DNA of 58,146 bases from CAZYMF01 sp964648215 (lineage in GTDB: Bacteria; Desulfobacterota; Binatia; HRBIN30; JACQVA1): assembly GCA_964648215.1 (NCBI GenBank), contig CAZYMF010000009.1, forward strand, positions 1 to 58,146, read 5' to 3'. Both the position numbers and the translations under genes were made by a program. Shown here one piece after another: positions 1 through 9,805 of the stretch (position 1 is the stretch's first letter; every line of letters starts with the position of its first letter). The notes under the pieces are model-generated. The model was not told the DNA's origin. It made no database searches and was given only the letters and a program-made list of their open reading frames with translations.

Positions 1-973
1 TGCCGTTGAGGCGGGCGGCGTGGCGGACGGCCACCGCGTCGAACCAGCCACAGCGGCGCGGTCGCCCGGTGGTGGCGCCGAACTCGTCTCCGTCCTGGCG
101 CAGCTTGTTGCCGAGTGCGTCGTGCAGCTCCGTCGGGAACGGGCCGCTGCCGACGCGGGTGGTGTAGGCCTTGGTGATGCCGATGACACCGGTGATCCGG
201 CGCGGGGCGATCCCGGCGCCGGTGCAGGCGGCCCCCGCCACGGTGTTCGACGAGGTGACGTAGGGGTAGGTGCCGTGGTCGACGTCGAGCATGGTGCCTT
301 GAGCGCCTTCCAGGAGCACGCGCTTGCCCTGGGCCAGGGCCCGATCGAGAAGGAGGCTGGTGTCGGCGACGTACGGGGCCAAGCGCTCGCGGAGATCGCA
401 GTACTGCCGGTGAATGGTGTCGAAGTCGAGCTTCTTCTCCTTGAGAATCGCGTCGAGGTAGATGTTGCGTTCGTCCATGGCGCGGCGCAGCGCATCCTCG
501 AAAACGTCCTCGTCGAGGAAATCGGCGACCCGGATGCCGATGCGGGCCATCTTGTCCTCGTACGTGGGCCCGATCCCGCGGCCGGTGGTGCCGATGCGGC
601 CCTCGCCACGCAGGCGTTCGCGAGCCTGATCGATGGCCCGGTGAAAGGGCATGATCAGGTGCGCGCGATCGCTGATCCGGAGGAACTGCGCGTCGAGCAG
701 GTAGCCGCGCTGGCGCAGCCCGTCGATCTCGGACAGGAGGGCTTCTGGGTCGACGACCACTCCGTTGCCGATGACGCAGACCGTGTCCTGGTGGAGGACG
801 CCGGAGGGGATCAGATGAAGAACGGTTTTGTCTTCGCCGACGACCACCGTGTGACCGGCGTTGTTGCCGCCTTGATAGCGCACGACGATGTCGGCGTGCT
901 CGGCGAGGATGTCGACGACCTTTCCTTTTCCTTCATCGCCCCATTGGGCTCCGACGACGACGACTGCGGGCAT
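1..973 (-). CDS. purA: Adenylosuccinate synthase, 3' end cut by window edge
   Basis: Catalyses GTP-dependent condensation of IMP and aspartate, the first committed step to AMP. The ATG at 973 opens a frame that stays open to the window edge (324 codons of the usual ~430), so the C-terminal quarter lies outside. The N-terminus carries the diagnostic phosphate-binding loop WGDEGKGK (about residues 11-18) and a GGNNAGHT segment near residue 38. It starts 40 nt after the serA stop, so it is probably the last visible gene of an aminotransferase-serA-purA operon. A GAGGT stretch about 13 nt upstream is a weak ribosome site. Identification is firm; only completeness is unknown. Confidence 0.96.
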   Translation of the reverse strand, partial: MPAVVVVGAQWGDEGKGKVVDILAEHADIVVRYQGGNNAGHTVVVGEDKTVLHLIPSGVLHQDTVCVIGNGVVVDPEALLSEIDGLRQRGYLLDAQFLRISDRAHLIMPFHRAIDQARERLRGEGRIGTTGRGIGPTYEDKMARIGIRVADFLDEDVFEDALRRAMDERNIYLDAILKEKKLDFDTIHRQYCDLRERLAPYVADTSLLLDRALAQGKRVLLEGAQGTMLDVDHGTYPYVTSSNTVAGAACTGAGIAPRRITGVIGITKAYTTRVGSGPFPTELHDALGNKLRQDGDEFGATTGRPRRCGWFDAVAVRHAARLNG

Positions 974-1013
974 AGTCTGACTTCGACCTCGATGGTTCGG
1001 CTTTCCCGGGGGA

Positions 1014-2603
1014 TCACAGGCTGATCAATTGCGCGGAAACGACCTGCGGCAGGGCGCGCAGCTTCTCCAGGGCCGCGCCCGGCACTGGCTCGTCGACGTG
1101 AATCAACGAAATGGCCATGCCGCCGACGCGCTCGCGGCCGAGCTCCAGCCCGGCGATGTTGATCTTGGATTCGCCCAGAAGATTGCCGACGGTCCCCACG
1201 ACACCGGGAACGTCCCGATTGTGCAGCATCAGGATATAACCTTCGGGGACGGCCTCCAGGTAGAAGTCGTTGATGCGAACCAGACGCAAAACGCGACGCC
1301 CGAATACGGCGCCGGCGACGTTGGTCTCGCCCTGGCTCGTCTTCACGCGGACCGTGACCAGATTGAGGTAGCCTTTGGCCTGGCTGGTCTTGGCCTCGAC
1401 GACCTTGATGCCGCGATCGCGGGCGATGGCCGCGGCATTGACGTAGTTGACCTCGCCGGCCTCGAGCACCCGGTTGAGCAGGCCGCGAAGAACCGACAGG
1501 GTGACCGCCTTGACGTCGTGCTCGGCCACCTCGCCGGCGTACTCGATCAGCAACTCCCGCGGAGCTTCGGCCAGTAGCTGCGCCTGAAGGCTGCCGAGCT
1601 TCTCGCCCAGCGTCAGATAGGGCCCCAGGATCTCGAGCTGCTCCGGGCTCATCGACGGCACGTTGATCGCGTTCTGGATGACGCCGTCGCGCAGGTAGGC
1701 CGCCATTTGCTCGGCGATGGCGATGGCGACGTTCACCTGCGCCTCGCTGGTGGCGGCGCCCAGGTGCGGCGTGCAAATCACCTGCGGCAGCTGCAGCAGC
1801 GGATGATCCGCGGGGGGCGGCTCCTTGGCAAAGACATCGAGGGCGGCGCCCGCGACTCTTCCTTCTTGAAGGGCCGCCGCCAGCGCTTCCTCGTCGACGA
1901 TGCCGCCGCGGGCGCAATTGATCAGACGGACCCCCTTCTTCATCTTCGCGAAGGCGTCCGCCCCGACCAGATTGCGGGTTTCGGCGTTGAGGGGTGTGTG
2001 GATGCTGATGAAATCGGAGCGCTCGTAGAGCTCGTCGAGGGAGACGAGCTCCACGCCCAGCCGCGCCGCCGCTTCCGGCGAGATGAACGGGTCGTACGCC
2101 ACCACCTTCATGTGCAGGCCCTGCGCTCGATCGGCCACCAGCCCGCCGATGTTGCCGATGCCGATGATGCCGAGAATCTTGTTGTAGACCTCGGTGCCCA
2201 TGAACCGGCCCTTCTCCCACTTGCCGGCCTTCATCGACGCGGTCGCCTGAGGAATCGAGCGCGCGAGGGAGAGCATCATGCTGACGGCGTGCTCGGCGGT
2301 GGTGACGTTGTTGCCGCCGGGCGTGTTCATCACCACGATGCCCTTCTTGGTTGCCGCCTCGACGTCGACGTTGTCGACGCCGATACCGGCGCGGCCGATC
2401 ACCCGCAGGTTGGTCGCGGCGGCGATGACCGCCGCGGTGACCTTGGTGTCACTGCGGACCACCAAGCCGTGGTAGGCCGGGACCTTGGCGATCAGATCGG
2501 CGGGCGACAGCCCGGTGACGTGATCCACCTCGAGGCCATCGGAGCCGCGCAGGATCGCGACGCCCTCGGGTGCGAGCTTATCCGAGATCAAGACGCGCTG
2601 CAT
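1014..2603 (-). CDS. serA: D-3-phosphoglycerate dehydrogenase
   Basis: First step of serine biosynthesis: oxidises 3-phosphoglycerate to 3-phosphohydroxypyruvate with NAD+. The 529-residue length matches the long SerA type: substrate domain, Rossmann NAD domain with GIIGIGNIGG (around residue 147), catalytic region with HTPLNAETRNL and CARGGIVDE, the TPHLGAAT histidine motif, an intervening allosteric-substrate-binding domain, and a C-terminal ACT domain (about 455-529) that in this family senses serine. The ATG at 2603 has a good Shine-Dalgarno (GGGAGGA). It lies 21 nt downstream of the aminotransferase gene, so both serine-pathway steps are co-transcribed. Confidence 0.96.
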   Translation of the reverse strand: MQRVLISDKLAPEGVAILRGSDGLEVDHVTGLSPADLIAKVPAYHGLVVRSDTKVTAAVIAAATNLRVIGRAGIGVDNVDVEAATKKGIVVMNTPGGNNVTTAEHAVSMMLSLARSIPQATASMKAGKWEKGRFMGTEVYNKILGIIGIGNIGGLVADRAQGLHMKVVAYDPFISPEAAARLGVELVSLDELYERSDFISIHTPLNAETRNLVGADAFAKMKKGVRLINCARGGIVDEEALAAALQEGRVAGAALDVFAKEPPPADHPLLQLPQVICTPHLGAATSEAQVNVAIAIAEQMAAYLRDGVIQNAINVPSMSPEQLEILGPYLTLGEKLGSLQAQLLAEAPRELLIEYAGEVAEHDVKAVTLSVLRGLLNRVLEAGEVNYVNAAAIARDRGIKVVEAKTSQAKGYLNLVTVRVKTSQGETNVAGAVFGRRVLRLVRINDFYLEAVPEGYILMLHNRDVPGVVGTVGNLLGESKINIAGLELGRERVGGMAISLIHVDEPVPGAALEKLRALPQVVSAQLISL

Positions 2604-2624
2604 GGTGCTGCTTCCTCCCGTTTC

Positions 2625-3782
2625 TTATGGTTGCTGTGGGGGCAGCGCTTCCATCAGGATGCGCTGTGCGGCGGCGACCCCGGTGCCGAGCTCGATCCGT
2701 TCCCCGAAGCGCCGAAGTGCCATCTCGAGGGCGGCGATACCCCCAACGGTGTCGAACGTGCCCATGTATCCCAAGTGTGCGATGCGGGCGACTTTCCCTC
2801 GCCAACTCCCCTGACCGCCGGCGAAGGTCACCCCCATCTCGTCGCGCAGGTAGGCCAGGAACCTGCCGCCGTCGATGCCCGGGGGAAGGAAGATCCCCGT
2901 CGCCGCAGGGCTCGGCGACACCGGTGCGACCAGCTCCTGGCCAAGCGCCACGAGCGCCGCCCGCGTGGCGCGTGCCAGGCGATCGTGCCGCGCGAAGATT
3001 TGCTCCAGGCCCTCCTCGCGGATCATGGCCAGGGCTTCGCGGAGCCCGAAGATCAGGCTGATGGCGGGAGTGTAGGCGGAGGTGTTCTTCGCCAGGTTGT
3101 CACGCTCGCGGTTGAGGTCGAAGTAGTAGCGCGGCAGCTTGGCTTTCCTGGTGCGTGCCCAGGCGCGCTCGCTGAGGGAGAGAAACCCCAACCCGGGCGG
3201 CAACATCAGCGCCTTCTGCGAGCCGGTGATCAAGACGTCGATCTGCCACTCGTCCGTCGGCACGTCGAAGACGCCCACGGCGGTGATGCCATCGACGATC
3301 AGGAGAGTGTCACGGTCACGAGTTAGGGCGGCGATCGCTTTGATCGGGTGTACCGCCGTCGTCGAAGTCTCGCTGGCCTGCACCAGCACCCCCTGGACGC
3401 GCGGGTGCCGGTCGAGCAGACGCTTGACGTCGGCGGGATCGGCGGCCTGGCCCCAGGGAACGGTCAGCTCGATCGGCTCGAGGCCGTATTGCCGACTGAT
3501 CTCCGCCCAACGTTCGCCGAACTTGCCGCCGTTGATCACCAGCACCTCGTCGCCCGGCGAGAAACAGTTGACGACCGCGGCCTCCATCGCGCCGGTGCCG
3601 GACGACGCCAGCATCACGACGTCCTGTCGCGTGCGGAAGACGTGCTTGAGGCCGTCCACCGCTTCGGCGAAGATGGCGCTGAACTCGGGCGTTCGGTGAT
3701 GCATGATCGGCTGCGCCATGGCCAGCAGCACGCGCGGCGGAACGGGCGTTGGCCCTGGGGCGAGCAAGTAGTTCTTGATCAC
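2625..3782 (-). CDS. Class V PLP aminotransferase (phosphoserine/alanine-glyoxylate type)
   Basis: A 385-residue fold-type I, class V aminotransferase. The N-terminus has LAPGPTPVPP and HHRTPEF, followed by SGTGAMEAA, and the PLP lysine sits in GSQKALMLPPG. This is the alanine-glyoxylate/serine-pyruvate branch rather than classical SerC. It directly precedes serA, and no serC or serB is visible, so I infer that it supplies the phosphohydroxypyruvate-to-phosphoserine step; glyoxylate or serine transamination is the alternative. The start is GTG at 3782 with GAGGT about 8 nt upstream; the next residues match the family N-terminus. Confidence 0.9.
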   Translation of the reverse strand: MIKNYLLAPGPTPVPPRVLLAMAQPIMHHRTPEFSAIFAEAVDGLKHVFRTRQDVVMLASSGTGAMEAAVVNCFSPGDEVLVINGGKFGERWAEISRQYGLEPIELTVPWGQAADPADVKRLLDRHPRVQGVLVQASETSTTAVHPIKAIAALTRDRDTLLIVDGITAVGVFDVPTDEWQIDVLITGSQKALMLPPGLGFLSLSERAWARTRKAKLPRYYFDLNRERDNLAKNTSAYTPAISLIFGLREALAMIREEGLEQIFARHDRLARATRAALVALGQELVAPVSPSPAATGIFLPPGIDGGRFLAYLRDEMGVTFAGGQGSWRGKVARIAHLGYMGTFDTVGGIAALEMALRRFGERIELGTGVAAAQRILMEALPPQQP

Positions 3783-4087
3783 TCTGCGGTACCTCGGCTG
3801 GCCAAAAAAATGCCTGAACCTCTACGGCCAGAGGCCCAGGCGAACGGCCACCTGACGGGACGCACTTCCTCGTGGTCAATTCCACGCGCGCCAGTCGTGC
3901 AACCCAAAACTGCTAGAGCGCTGCTTAGCTTATGGTCCTGACCGTGTCAACGTGGCCCGAATCGACGCCCGTGGGCGCTTACGCCCGCGAAATTTGCCAG
4001 GCGCTCGAGCCGTGTTCCAACCGTCACCGAGGCGAGCAAGCGGCGGCAGCGTGAGGCGAAGCCCGGTCTTCGTCGGGCCGCCGCGCG
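3783..4087. other. 305-bp intergenic region upstream of the aminotransferase operon
   Basis: Lies between the aminotransferase start and the folE stop, both on the minus strand. It holds a candidate minus-strand promoter (3922-3950), leaving a leader of about 130 nt. A small perfect hairpin GGGCG-CTTA-CGCCC sits at 3973-3986 and a second GC hairpin just after the folE stop. Neither has a T-run. I see no convincing gene. Confidence 0.5.
3922..3950 (-). promoter_or_regulatory. Candidate promoter for the aminotransferase-serA-purA operon
   Basis: On the minus strand a perfect -35 TTGACA (3945-3950) is followed after 17 nt by TAAGCA (3922-3927), a poor -10. The -35 box is convincing; the -10 assignment is not. 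Confidence 0.4.
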
Positions 4088-4669
4088 CTAGCCCTTGCCG
4101 CCGTTGTGGACGAACGTCATGAACTCTTGACGCGTCTCTTGCTGCGTGCGGAAGGCCCCGAGCATCGCGCTGGTGACCACGACCGAGTTCTGCTTCTCCA
4201 CCCCGCGCATGCGCATGCACAGATGCTCGGCCTGCAACACCACGGCGACTCCCAGCGGATCGAGCGTGTCCATCAGAGTGTTGGCGATCTGCGTCGTCAT
4301 GCGCTCCTGCACCTGCAGGCGCCGGGAGTACACGTCGACCAGGCGGGCCAGCTTGCTGATACCGACGATGTGGTGCTTCGGGATGTAGGCGACGTGGGCC
4401 TTGCCGAAAAAGGGCAGGATGTGGTGCTCGCACAGCGAGAAGAAATCCAGGTCGCGAATCACGATCATCTCCTGGTAGTCTTCGGTGAAGAGCGCGTCGT
4501 TGATCACCTCCCGGGGCTCTTGCGAGTAGCCTCGGGTGAGGAAGGACAGGGATCGAGCCACCCGTTGCGGAGTCTTCACCAAACCCTCGCGATCGGGGTC
4601 TTCTCCGAGCTGCTGCAGCAGCTCGCGCACCAGGGACTCAAGGGACGCCGGCGATTCGCTACGACTCAT
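4088..4669 (-). CDS. folE: GTP cyclohydrolase I
   Basis: Converts GTP to 7,8-dihydroneopterin triphosphate for folate (and, in many bacteria, queuosine) synthesis. The 193-residue protein has the GTP-CH-I signature: zinc/catalytic CEHH with LPFFGKAHVAYIP, the loop HHIVGISKLARLVD, RRLQVQERMT, and the second zinc cysteine in HLCMRMRGV. The ATG at 4669 begins MSRSESP. A longer open frame upstream of it is antisense to nothing useful and is only the kinase gene read in another frame. queE of the 7-deazaguanine pathway lies about 2.5 kb away, so this FolE may feed both pathways. Confidence 0.95.
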   Translation of the reverse strand: MSRSESPASLESLVRELLQQLGEDPDREGLVKTPQRVARSLSFLTRGYSQEPREVINDALFTEDYQEMIVIRDLDFFSLCEHHILPFFGKAHVAYIPKHHIVGISKLARLVDVYSRRLQVQERMTTQIANTLMDTLDPLGVAVVLQAEHLCMRMRGVEKQNSVVVTSAMLGAFRTQQETRQEFMTFVHNGGKG

Positions 4670-4743
4670 GATGGCAGGGAATGTTAATCGAATTCGGGCA
4701 GGTCGCAAGTAGCGGCGGGCGGCCCGCGGTGAAACCGGGGAAG

Positions 4744-5778
4744 TCAGCGGCGTTTGGCCACCGCCTTCACCTTCTGGTACTTGCGGTAGTCGTACCCGGT
4801 GGCCATCGCCATCAACAAGGCTTCCATTCCGCCTTCGCGCTCCCGCCGCAAGATCCGCAGCCGGTCGTAGAACTCCTGAAATTCCTTGTTGATACGCTCG
4901 CGTTCTTCGGCCGCGCTGAGGAAGAAGTCGCGCAGGGTGGTGACCGTGAAGCGGAAGGCGGCGAAGCGGAGCTCGTTGGGGAAGGCATCCCATTCCGCCA
5001 GAGACAGCGTGCGCAGCCCCTCGTAGCCGCCGATGAGAGCCTCGAACTTCTTGAGCGAGTAGCCCTTCTTGGGGGTGAAGCAGAGCGCGTTGACAGCCGT
5101 GGCGAGGTCGAAGATGAACTTGCCCCGGCAAGCGGCCTCGAAGTCGAGCACCGCGACAACCTTGTCGCCCTTGAACATCAGCTTGTCGGCCAACAGATCC
5201 CCGTGGATGATTCCCTTGGGCAGCTTGCCTTCGAGATAGTGGTGCAGGTACTCGACCTCGTCGTCGAGAGTTCGCGTAATCTTCTTGAAGTAGTGGGGCA
5301 AGCGCCCGCGGACGTCGAAGTAGATCTCCGCCACCCGATCGAACCCGAAGCGGTTCTCGATGCCCTTCTTGTAGGCCTTGCCGATCAGGTGAAGATCGGC
5401 GAGCACGCGGCCGACGTTCTCCAGCTGTCCCGAGCGGACGTACTCGGGATCGACCGTCCGCCCGTCGACGTAGCGGTACACCGACAGGGACCGCCCGTCC
5501 CAGTCGCGGTAATGACGGCTGCTGCGATCGGCTAGCGGCACGGGACACGGGAAGCCGTGCTTGCGCAGGAAGGTAAGCAGGTCCTGCTCGCGCTTGACCT
5601 CGATCTCGCTCTTGACCTGGTCTATCTTGAGAACGAACTTTCCTTTGACCGTGTCTACCAGGTACTCCGTGTTGCTCGCATCGTCTCTCACGCAACGGAC
5701 GGAGGTCACCTTCGGCAAACCATAGTCGGCGATTATGTCGCCAATCTCTCGCTTGTTCAGCACCGTCAGGACCGCCAT
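4744..5778 (-). CDS. Phosphotransferase (APH/homoserine kinase type II-like fold)
   Basis: A 344-residue protein of the aminoglycoside-phosphotransferase/ThrB2 kinase-like fold. An N-terminal lobe (FVLKIDQ lysine near residue 51) is followed by the catalytic loop HGDLLADK and the metal-binding VLDFEAA. The usual Asn of HGDxxxDN is replaced by Lys (LADK), which may alter metal binding or reduce activity. The C-terminal third is helical and basic. The substrate cannot be told from sequence; homoserine, choline or a sugar are all possible. It is transcribed ahead of folE with a 74-nt gap and has its own strong upstream promoter. Confidence 0.75.
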   Translation of the reverse strand: MAVLTVLNKREIGDIIADYGLPKVTSVRCVRDDASNTEYLVDTVKGKFVLKIDQVKSEIEVKREQDLLTFLRKHGFPCPVPLADRSSRHYRDWDGRSLSVYRYVDGRTVDPEYVRSGQLENVGRVLADLHLIGKAYKKGIENRFGFDRVAEIYFDVRGRLPHYFKKITRTLDDEVEYLHHYLEGKLPKGIIHGDLLADKLMFKGDKVVAVLDFEAACRGKFIFDLATAVNALCFTPKKGYSLKKFEALIGGYEGLRTLSLAEWDAFPNELRFAAFRFTVTTLRDFFLSAAEERERINKEFQEFYDRLRILRREREGGMEALLMAMATGYDYRKYQKVKAVAKRR

Positions 5779-5849
5779 ATCGTCTCGCGCACCCGCGGCG
5801 GCTGGTTGTGCCCCCCCAAGCTGCGCGATTTTATAACATGATCACAAAA

Positions 5850-5879
5850 CCTATATCCCCTTTCCCCAAAAATTGTCAA
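5850..5879 (-). promoter_or_regulatory. Sigma-70-type promoter for the kinase-folE unit
   Basis: In an AT-rich patch the minus strand has a perfect TTGACA (5874-5879), 18 nt, then TATAGG (5850-5855). Transcription would start about 65 nt before the kinase ATG at 5778. Confidence 0.65.
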
Positions 5880-6184
5880 GAAAATTTTTCACCGAAATCA
5901 TGCCGGCTGATGTCCGATAAGACAGGGTCGGTACCCTCCGCGGGGCGGTCGTCCAGTATTGGCGATTGTGGCGACGCTGCAAGACTCTCCTGGCCGCCGT
6001 GCTGGTGGCGGGGTGATCGCCGGCTGATCTTGTAACTAACTGAATTTACGGTATTTATTAGGCTTGCGCCAGCGGTGGTGCCGGCGCCGGAGCCAGGCGA
6101 ACTAGGCAGATACGCCAGAGCGGCCGAAGCCTCTCTCAAAACCCGTCCACACCAATGCAGGTGTGGCGGGAGAGACGGGGCCCC
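5880..6184. other. Intergenic region between the kinase promoter and isocitrate dehydrogenase
   Basis: With the promoter and leader to its left this forms a 406-bp gap (5779-6184) between two minus-strand genes. It is locally more AT-rich than the rest of the window (5865-5900 and 6030-6062). An 87-codon minus-strand frame (5876-6139) has no family resemblance, no ribosome site and a composition like non-coding DNA, so I do not call it. No tRNA-like fold was found. Confidence 0.5.
6147..6166 (-). terminator. Hairpin terminator after isocitrate dehydrogenase
   Basis: Perfect 7-bp inverted repeat CCACACC/GGTGTGG with a 6-nt loop, about 20 nt past the stop codon. On the minus strand it is followed after a few bases by a short TTTT run, so a weak intrinsic terminator is plausible. 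Confidence 0.45.
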
Positions 6185-7194
<1,010 letters not shown>

Positions 7195-7198
<4 letters not shown>

Positions 7199-7932
7199 TG
7201 GATTCCGAGCATCTTGTGCATCTGGGGCAGGACCCGCACCGCGGGGTGGACCTGACGTGCGCGGGCAAAGAGCCGACTGAGCGTCGGATAGTCGATGTCC
7301 GGCCGGCCATCGGTGGTCGTGATCGGCTGCAGAAACAACGGCAGCGGGCCGTAGTCCGCCGCCAACTGGCTGGCGCGCATGATGTCGTCTTCGCTCGTTG
7401 CCATGTCGACCAGGACCTTGACGTAGGTCTCCGTGCCACGGGCCGTGCGCAGGAACTCCTCGTGCTCCCGCCACAACCGGCGCTCGCCGGTGTTGCTGGG
7501 GGGCTTGATGTCCATGCTGACGACACTCACCCATGGCAAAACGGTGGCGAGTTGCTCCGGCAATGAGCCATTCGTTTCCAGGAGGACCGGCACCGGGAAC
7601 CTGGCCTCGCGCAGAAATGGAGCCAGATAGTCGGCCTGCAGCAGCGGCTCGCCGCCGGTGATCGCCACCGCATCGAGCGGCCCCTCGGCTTCGAGAAACG
7701 CGGCGGTGTGGCGCTGCAATCGTTCGCGGCGGACGGGGTTGGGCAAGCGGATGGGTGTAAGGCCGGCGCGCGAGACCGTCAGGTAGGGCGTGCGTACCAG
7801 GCTGTCCGGGGTATCGCAGTAGCGACAGCGCAGGTTGCAGGCCGCCATCCGCACGAACAGGTGGCGCTCGCCCACTCGGGCCCCCTCTCCCTGGAAGGAC
7901 ACAAAGATCTCGGAGACGTAGCCTTGGTCCAC
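7195..7932 (-). CDS. queE: 7-carboxy-7-deazaguanine synthase, radical SAM
   Basis: Converts 6-carboxy-tetrahydropterin to 7-carboxy-7-deazaguanine in queuosine/7-deazaguanine synthesis. The 245-residue protein starts with SEIFVSFQGEG, the QueE N-terminal signature. It has the radical-SAM CxxxCxxC (C32, C36, C39) in CNLRCRYCD and a TGGEPLLQ SAM-binding motif. The region after CDTPDS is the usual QueE insert. The start is GTG at 7932 with a weak upstream AAGG. It is followed by an overlapping isocitrate dehydrogenase and preceded by glycerate kinase, 56 nt away. No queC, queD or queF is visible. Confidence 0.93.
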
Positions 7933-7988
7933 TTCGAATCGCGCCTTTTCTGGGTGGCGCTTCTCCTACCACAGCGCTGCGGCGGGGG

Positions 7989-9302
7989 CTAGGAAGGTCT
8001 GCCGATCAGGGCGATCTTGATGTCCATGACATTGGTGCCCGTGGGTCCGGGGCGAAAGAGGTCGCCTAGGGTGGCGAAATAGCCGTAGCTGTCGTGCGCC
8101 GCCAGAGCGGTGGCTGGATCGATTCCGAGATCGCGACCGCGCTCGATCGTGGTTCCGTCGACCCAGGCGCCGGCGGCATCGGTCGGTCCGTCGACGCCAT
8201 CGGTCCCGGCGCTGAGGAGCTGAATGTCCCGCCCGGCGAGCGCGCGCGCGCAGACGAGAGCGAACTCCTGGTTCCGTCCGCCTCGGCCGGGCCGCTCACT
8301 CAGCCGAACCGTGGTTTCGCCGCCCGCGAGAACGCACACGGGGTGACTGGCGGTATCGCACTGGCGCCAAAGCCGTTCGGCGAAGTGCTGCGCCGCCTCG
8401 GTGGTGTCACCGCACAGGGGCTCGTCGGCTATCACGGCCTCGTAGCCGGCGCGCCGCGCGGCCACGGCGGCTGCTTCCAGCGCCAGGCGGTTCGAACCGA
8501 TGACCACGTTGGCGACGTCGGTCAGCTCGGCGGCGCCCGGCTTGACGGTCTCCGGCTGCTCGCCTCGGGTCCCGGCCTCGAGAAATCGCACGACGGCCTC
8601 CGGGACTGAGCGCCGCAGCTCGTAGCGGTCGACGACGTCGAGGGCCTCCGCGTAGGTCGTCGGATCGGGGGCCGTGGGGCCCGACCCGATCGTCACCGGA
8701 TCGTCTCCGATCACGTCGGAGAGGATCAGGGCGACCAGGGGGCGGCCATGGGAAGCTCGCGCCAAGCCCCCACCCTTGGCCCGGTCGAGATGCTTGCGAA
8801 CGGTATTGATCTCGCGGATGTCGGCCCCGGAGGCGAGCAGGCTTTGATTCGTCGCGACCAGGTCGGCGACGGTGAGAGGCGCCAGCGGCTGCACCAGCAG
8901 ACTGGAAGCCCCGCCGCTGATCAGGGCGACGACGGCGGCCTGCGGGTGCTGCTTGAGGACTCGGAGCAACTGTCCCGTGCTCCGCTCGCCTTCTCGGGTC
9001 GGCAGCGGATGGCCTCCCGGGCGAACCGCGATGCCGGGGACCGTCTGCGACCGCGTTCGCGGAGCAACCACGACGCCGGCAACGAGGTCGTCGCCGATCA
9101 CGCCGGCCGCCGCCGTTGCCATCGGCACCGACGCCTTGCCCGCCCCGACCACCACCGTGGCGCCCCGCCATCGTTGGGGGGCACCTTCGACGAGCAGCTC
9201 TTCGCCGACACGCCGCAGTCGATGGGCAACCAGGGTGGCCGGCGCAACGGCGGCGATCCCGGCGCGGAACAGGATCTCGAGCAGTAGCCTTTGCTCCCGC
9301 AT
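7989..9302 (-). CDS. Glycerate 2-kinase (GckA/MOFRL family)
   Basis: Phosphorylates D-glycerate to 2-phosphoglycerate. The 437-residue protein contains the DUF4147 N-terminal domain (VVGAGKAS, GGHPLPTREGERST, ISGGASSL) and a C-terminal MOFRL domain (LAGGETTV, GGRNQEFAL, SAGTDGVDGPTDAAGA). The ATG at 9302 begins MREQRLLLEI. It sits in a minus-strand run between a DksA-like zinc-finger gene and queE. With the aminotransferase of the serA operon, it could connect glyoxylate/serine-derived hydroxypyruvate to glycolysis, but no hydroxypyruvate reductase is in the window. Confidence 0.93.
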   Translation of the reverse strand: MREQRLLLEILFRAGIAAVAPATLVAHRLRRVGEELLVEGAPQRWRGATVVVGAGKASVPMATAAAGVIGDDLVAGVVVAPRTRSQTVPGIAVRPGGHPLPTREGERSTGQLLRVLKQHPQAAVVALISGGASSLLVQPLAPLTVADLVATNQSLLASGADIREINTVRKHLDRAKGGGLARASHGRPLVALILSDVIGDDPVTIGSGPTAPDPTTYAEALDVVDRYELRRSVPEAVVRFLEAGTRGEQPETVKPGAAELTDVANVVIGSNRLALEAAAVAARRAGYEAVIADEPLCGDTTEAAQHFAERLWRQCDTASHPVCVLAGGETTVRLSERPGRGGRNQEFALVCARALAGRDIQLLSAGTDGVDGPTDAAGAWVDGTTIERGRDLGIDPATALAAHDSYGYFATLGDLFRPGPTGTNVMDIKIALIGRPS

Positions 9303-9355
9303 CAGATCAGATCGATGGGGCGCGGGAGCGGAGCGTCAGTCGGCGGTCCGCGGCG

Positions 9356-9781
9356 TCAGCTGTTGTCTTCGTCGACGTCGGTGGCGCCCAGCTTGCGGTA
9401 GGCCCGCTCGTCATCGAAACGTCGCGACTGCTTCATTTCCTTCTCGCGGTCGGACTGGCAGTTGACGCACAGGCGCGTGAACGGGAGGGCCTCGATGCGA
9501 CCGGGGGCAATGTCGGACTCGCAGCTCTCGCAGATGCCGTAGCTGCCGTCTTCGATTCTCTCCAGCGCTTCTTGGATGGCCAGCACCTTCTCTCGCTCGC
9601 GATCGCTCAAGATGAAGTTGATCTCCCGATCGCGCTCCTCGCTCGCCAGATCGTAGGTGTCCATCCCGTCGTCCTTGGTGCCCTCGCGACCTTCCTTCAG
9701 GTCGTTGTCGATCTCGCGCAACACCTGCCGACGCATCTCGAGCAGCTTGTCACGGGCATTTTTCAACAGTGCCTTGCGCAT
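9356..9781 (-). CDS. TraR/DksA-family zinc-finger protein
   Basis: A 141-residue DksA/TraR-like protein: an N-terminal coiled-coil pair (about residues 1-78) followed by a C4 zinc finger with C84, C87, C105 and C108 and the family signature YGICESCE. Such proteins bind in the RNA-polymerase secondary channel, and DksA proper works with ppGpp. Whether the tip acidic residues required by DksA are present (DDGMD in the loop near 37-41) is suggestive only. ATG at 9781 has GAGAGGA 4-5 nt upstream. It lies 24 nt downstream of rimO. Confidence 0.88.
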   Translation of the reverse strand: MRKALLKNARDKLLEMRRQVLREIDNDLKEGREGTKDDGMDTYDLASEERDREINFILSDREREKVLAIQEALERIEDGSYGICESCESDIAPGRIEALPFTRLCVNCQSDREKEMKQSRRFDDERAYRKLGATDVDEDNS

Positions 9782-9805
9782 GTGTCCTCTCAGGGGGGCG
9801 GGAAT

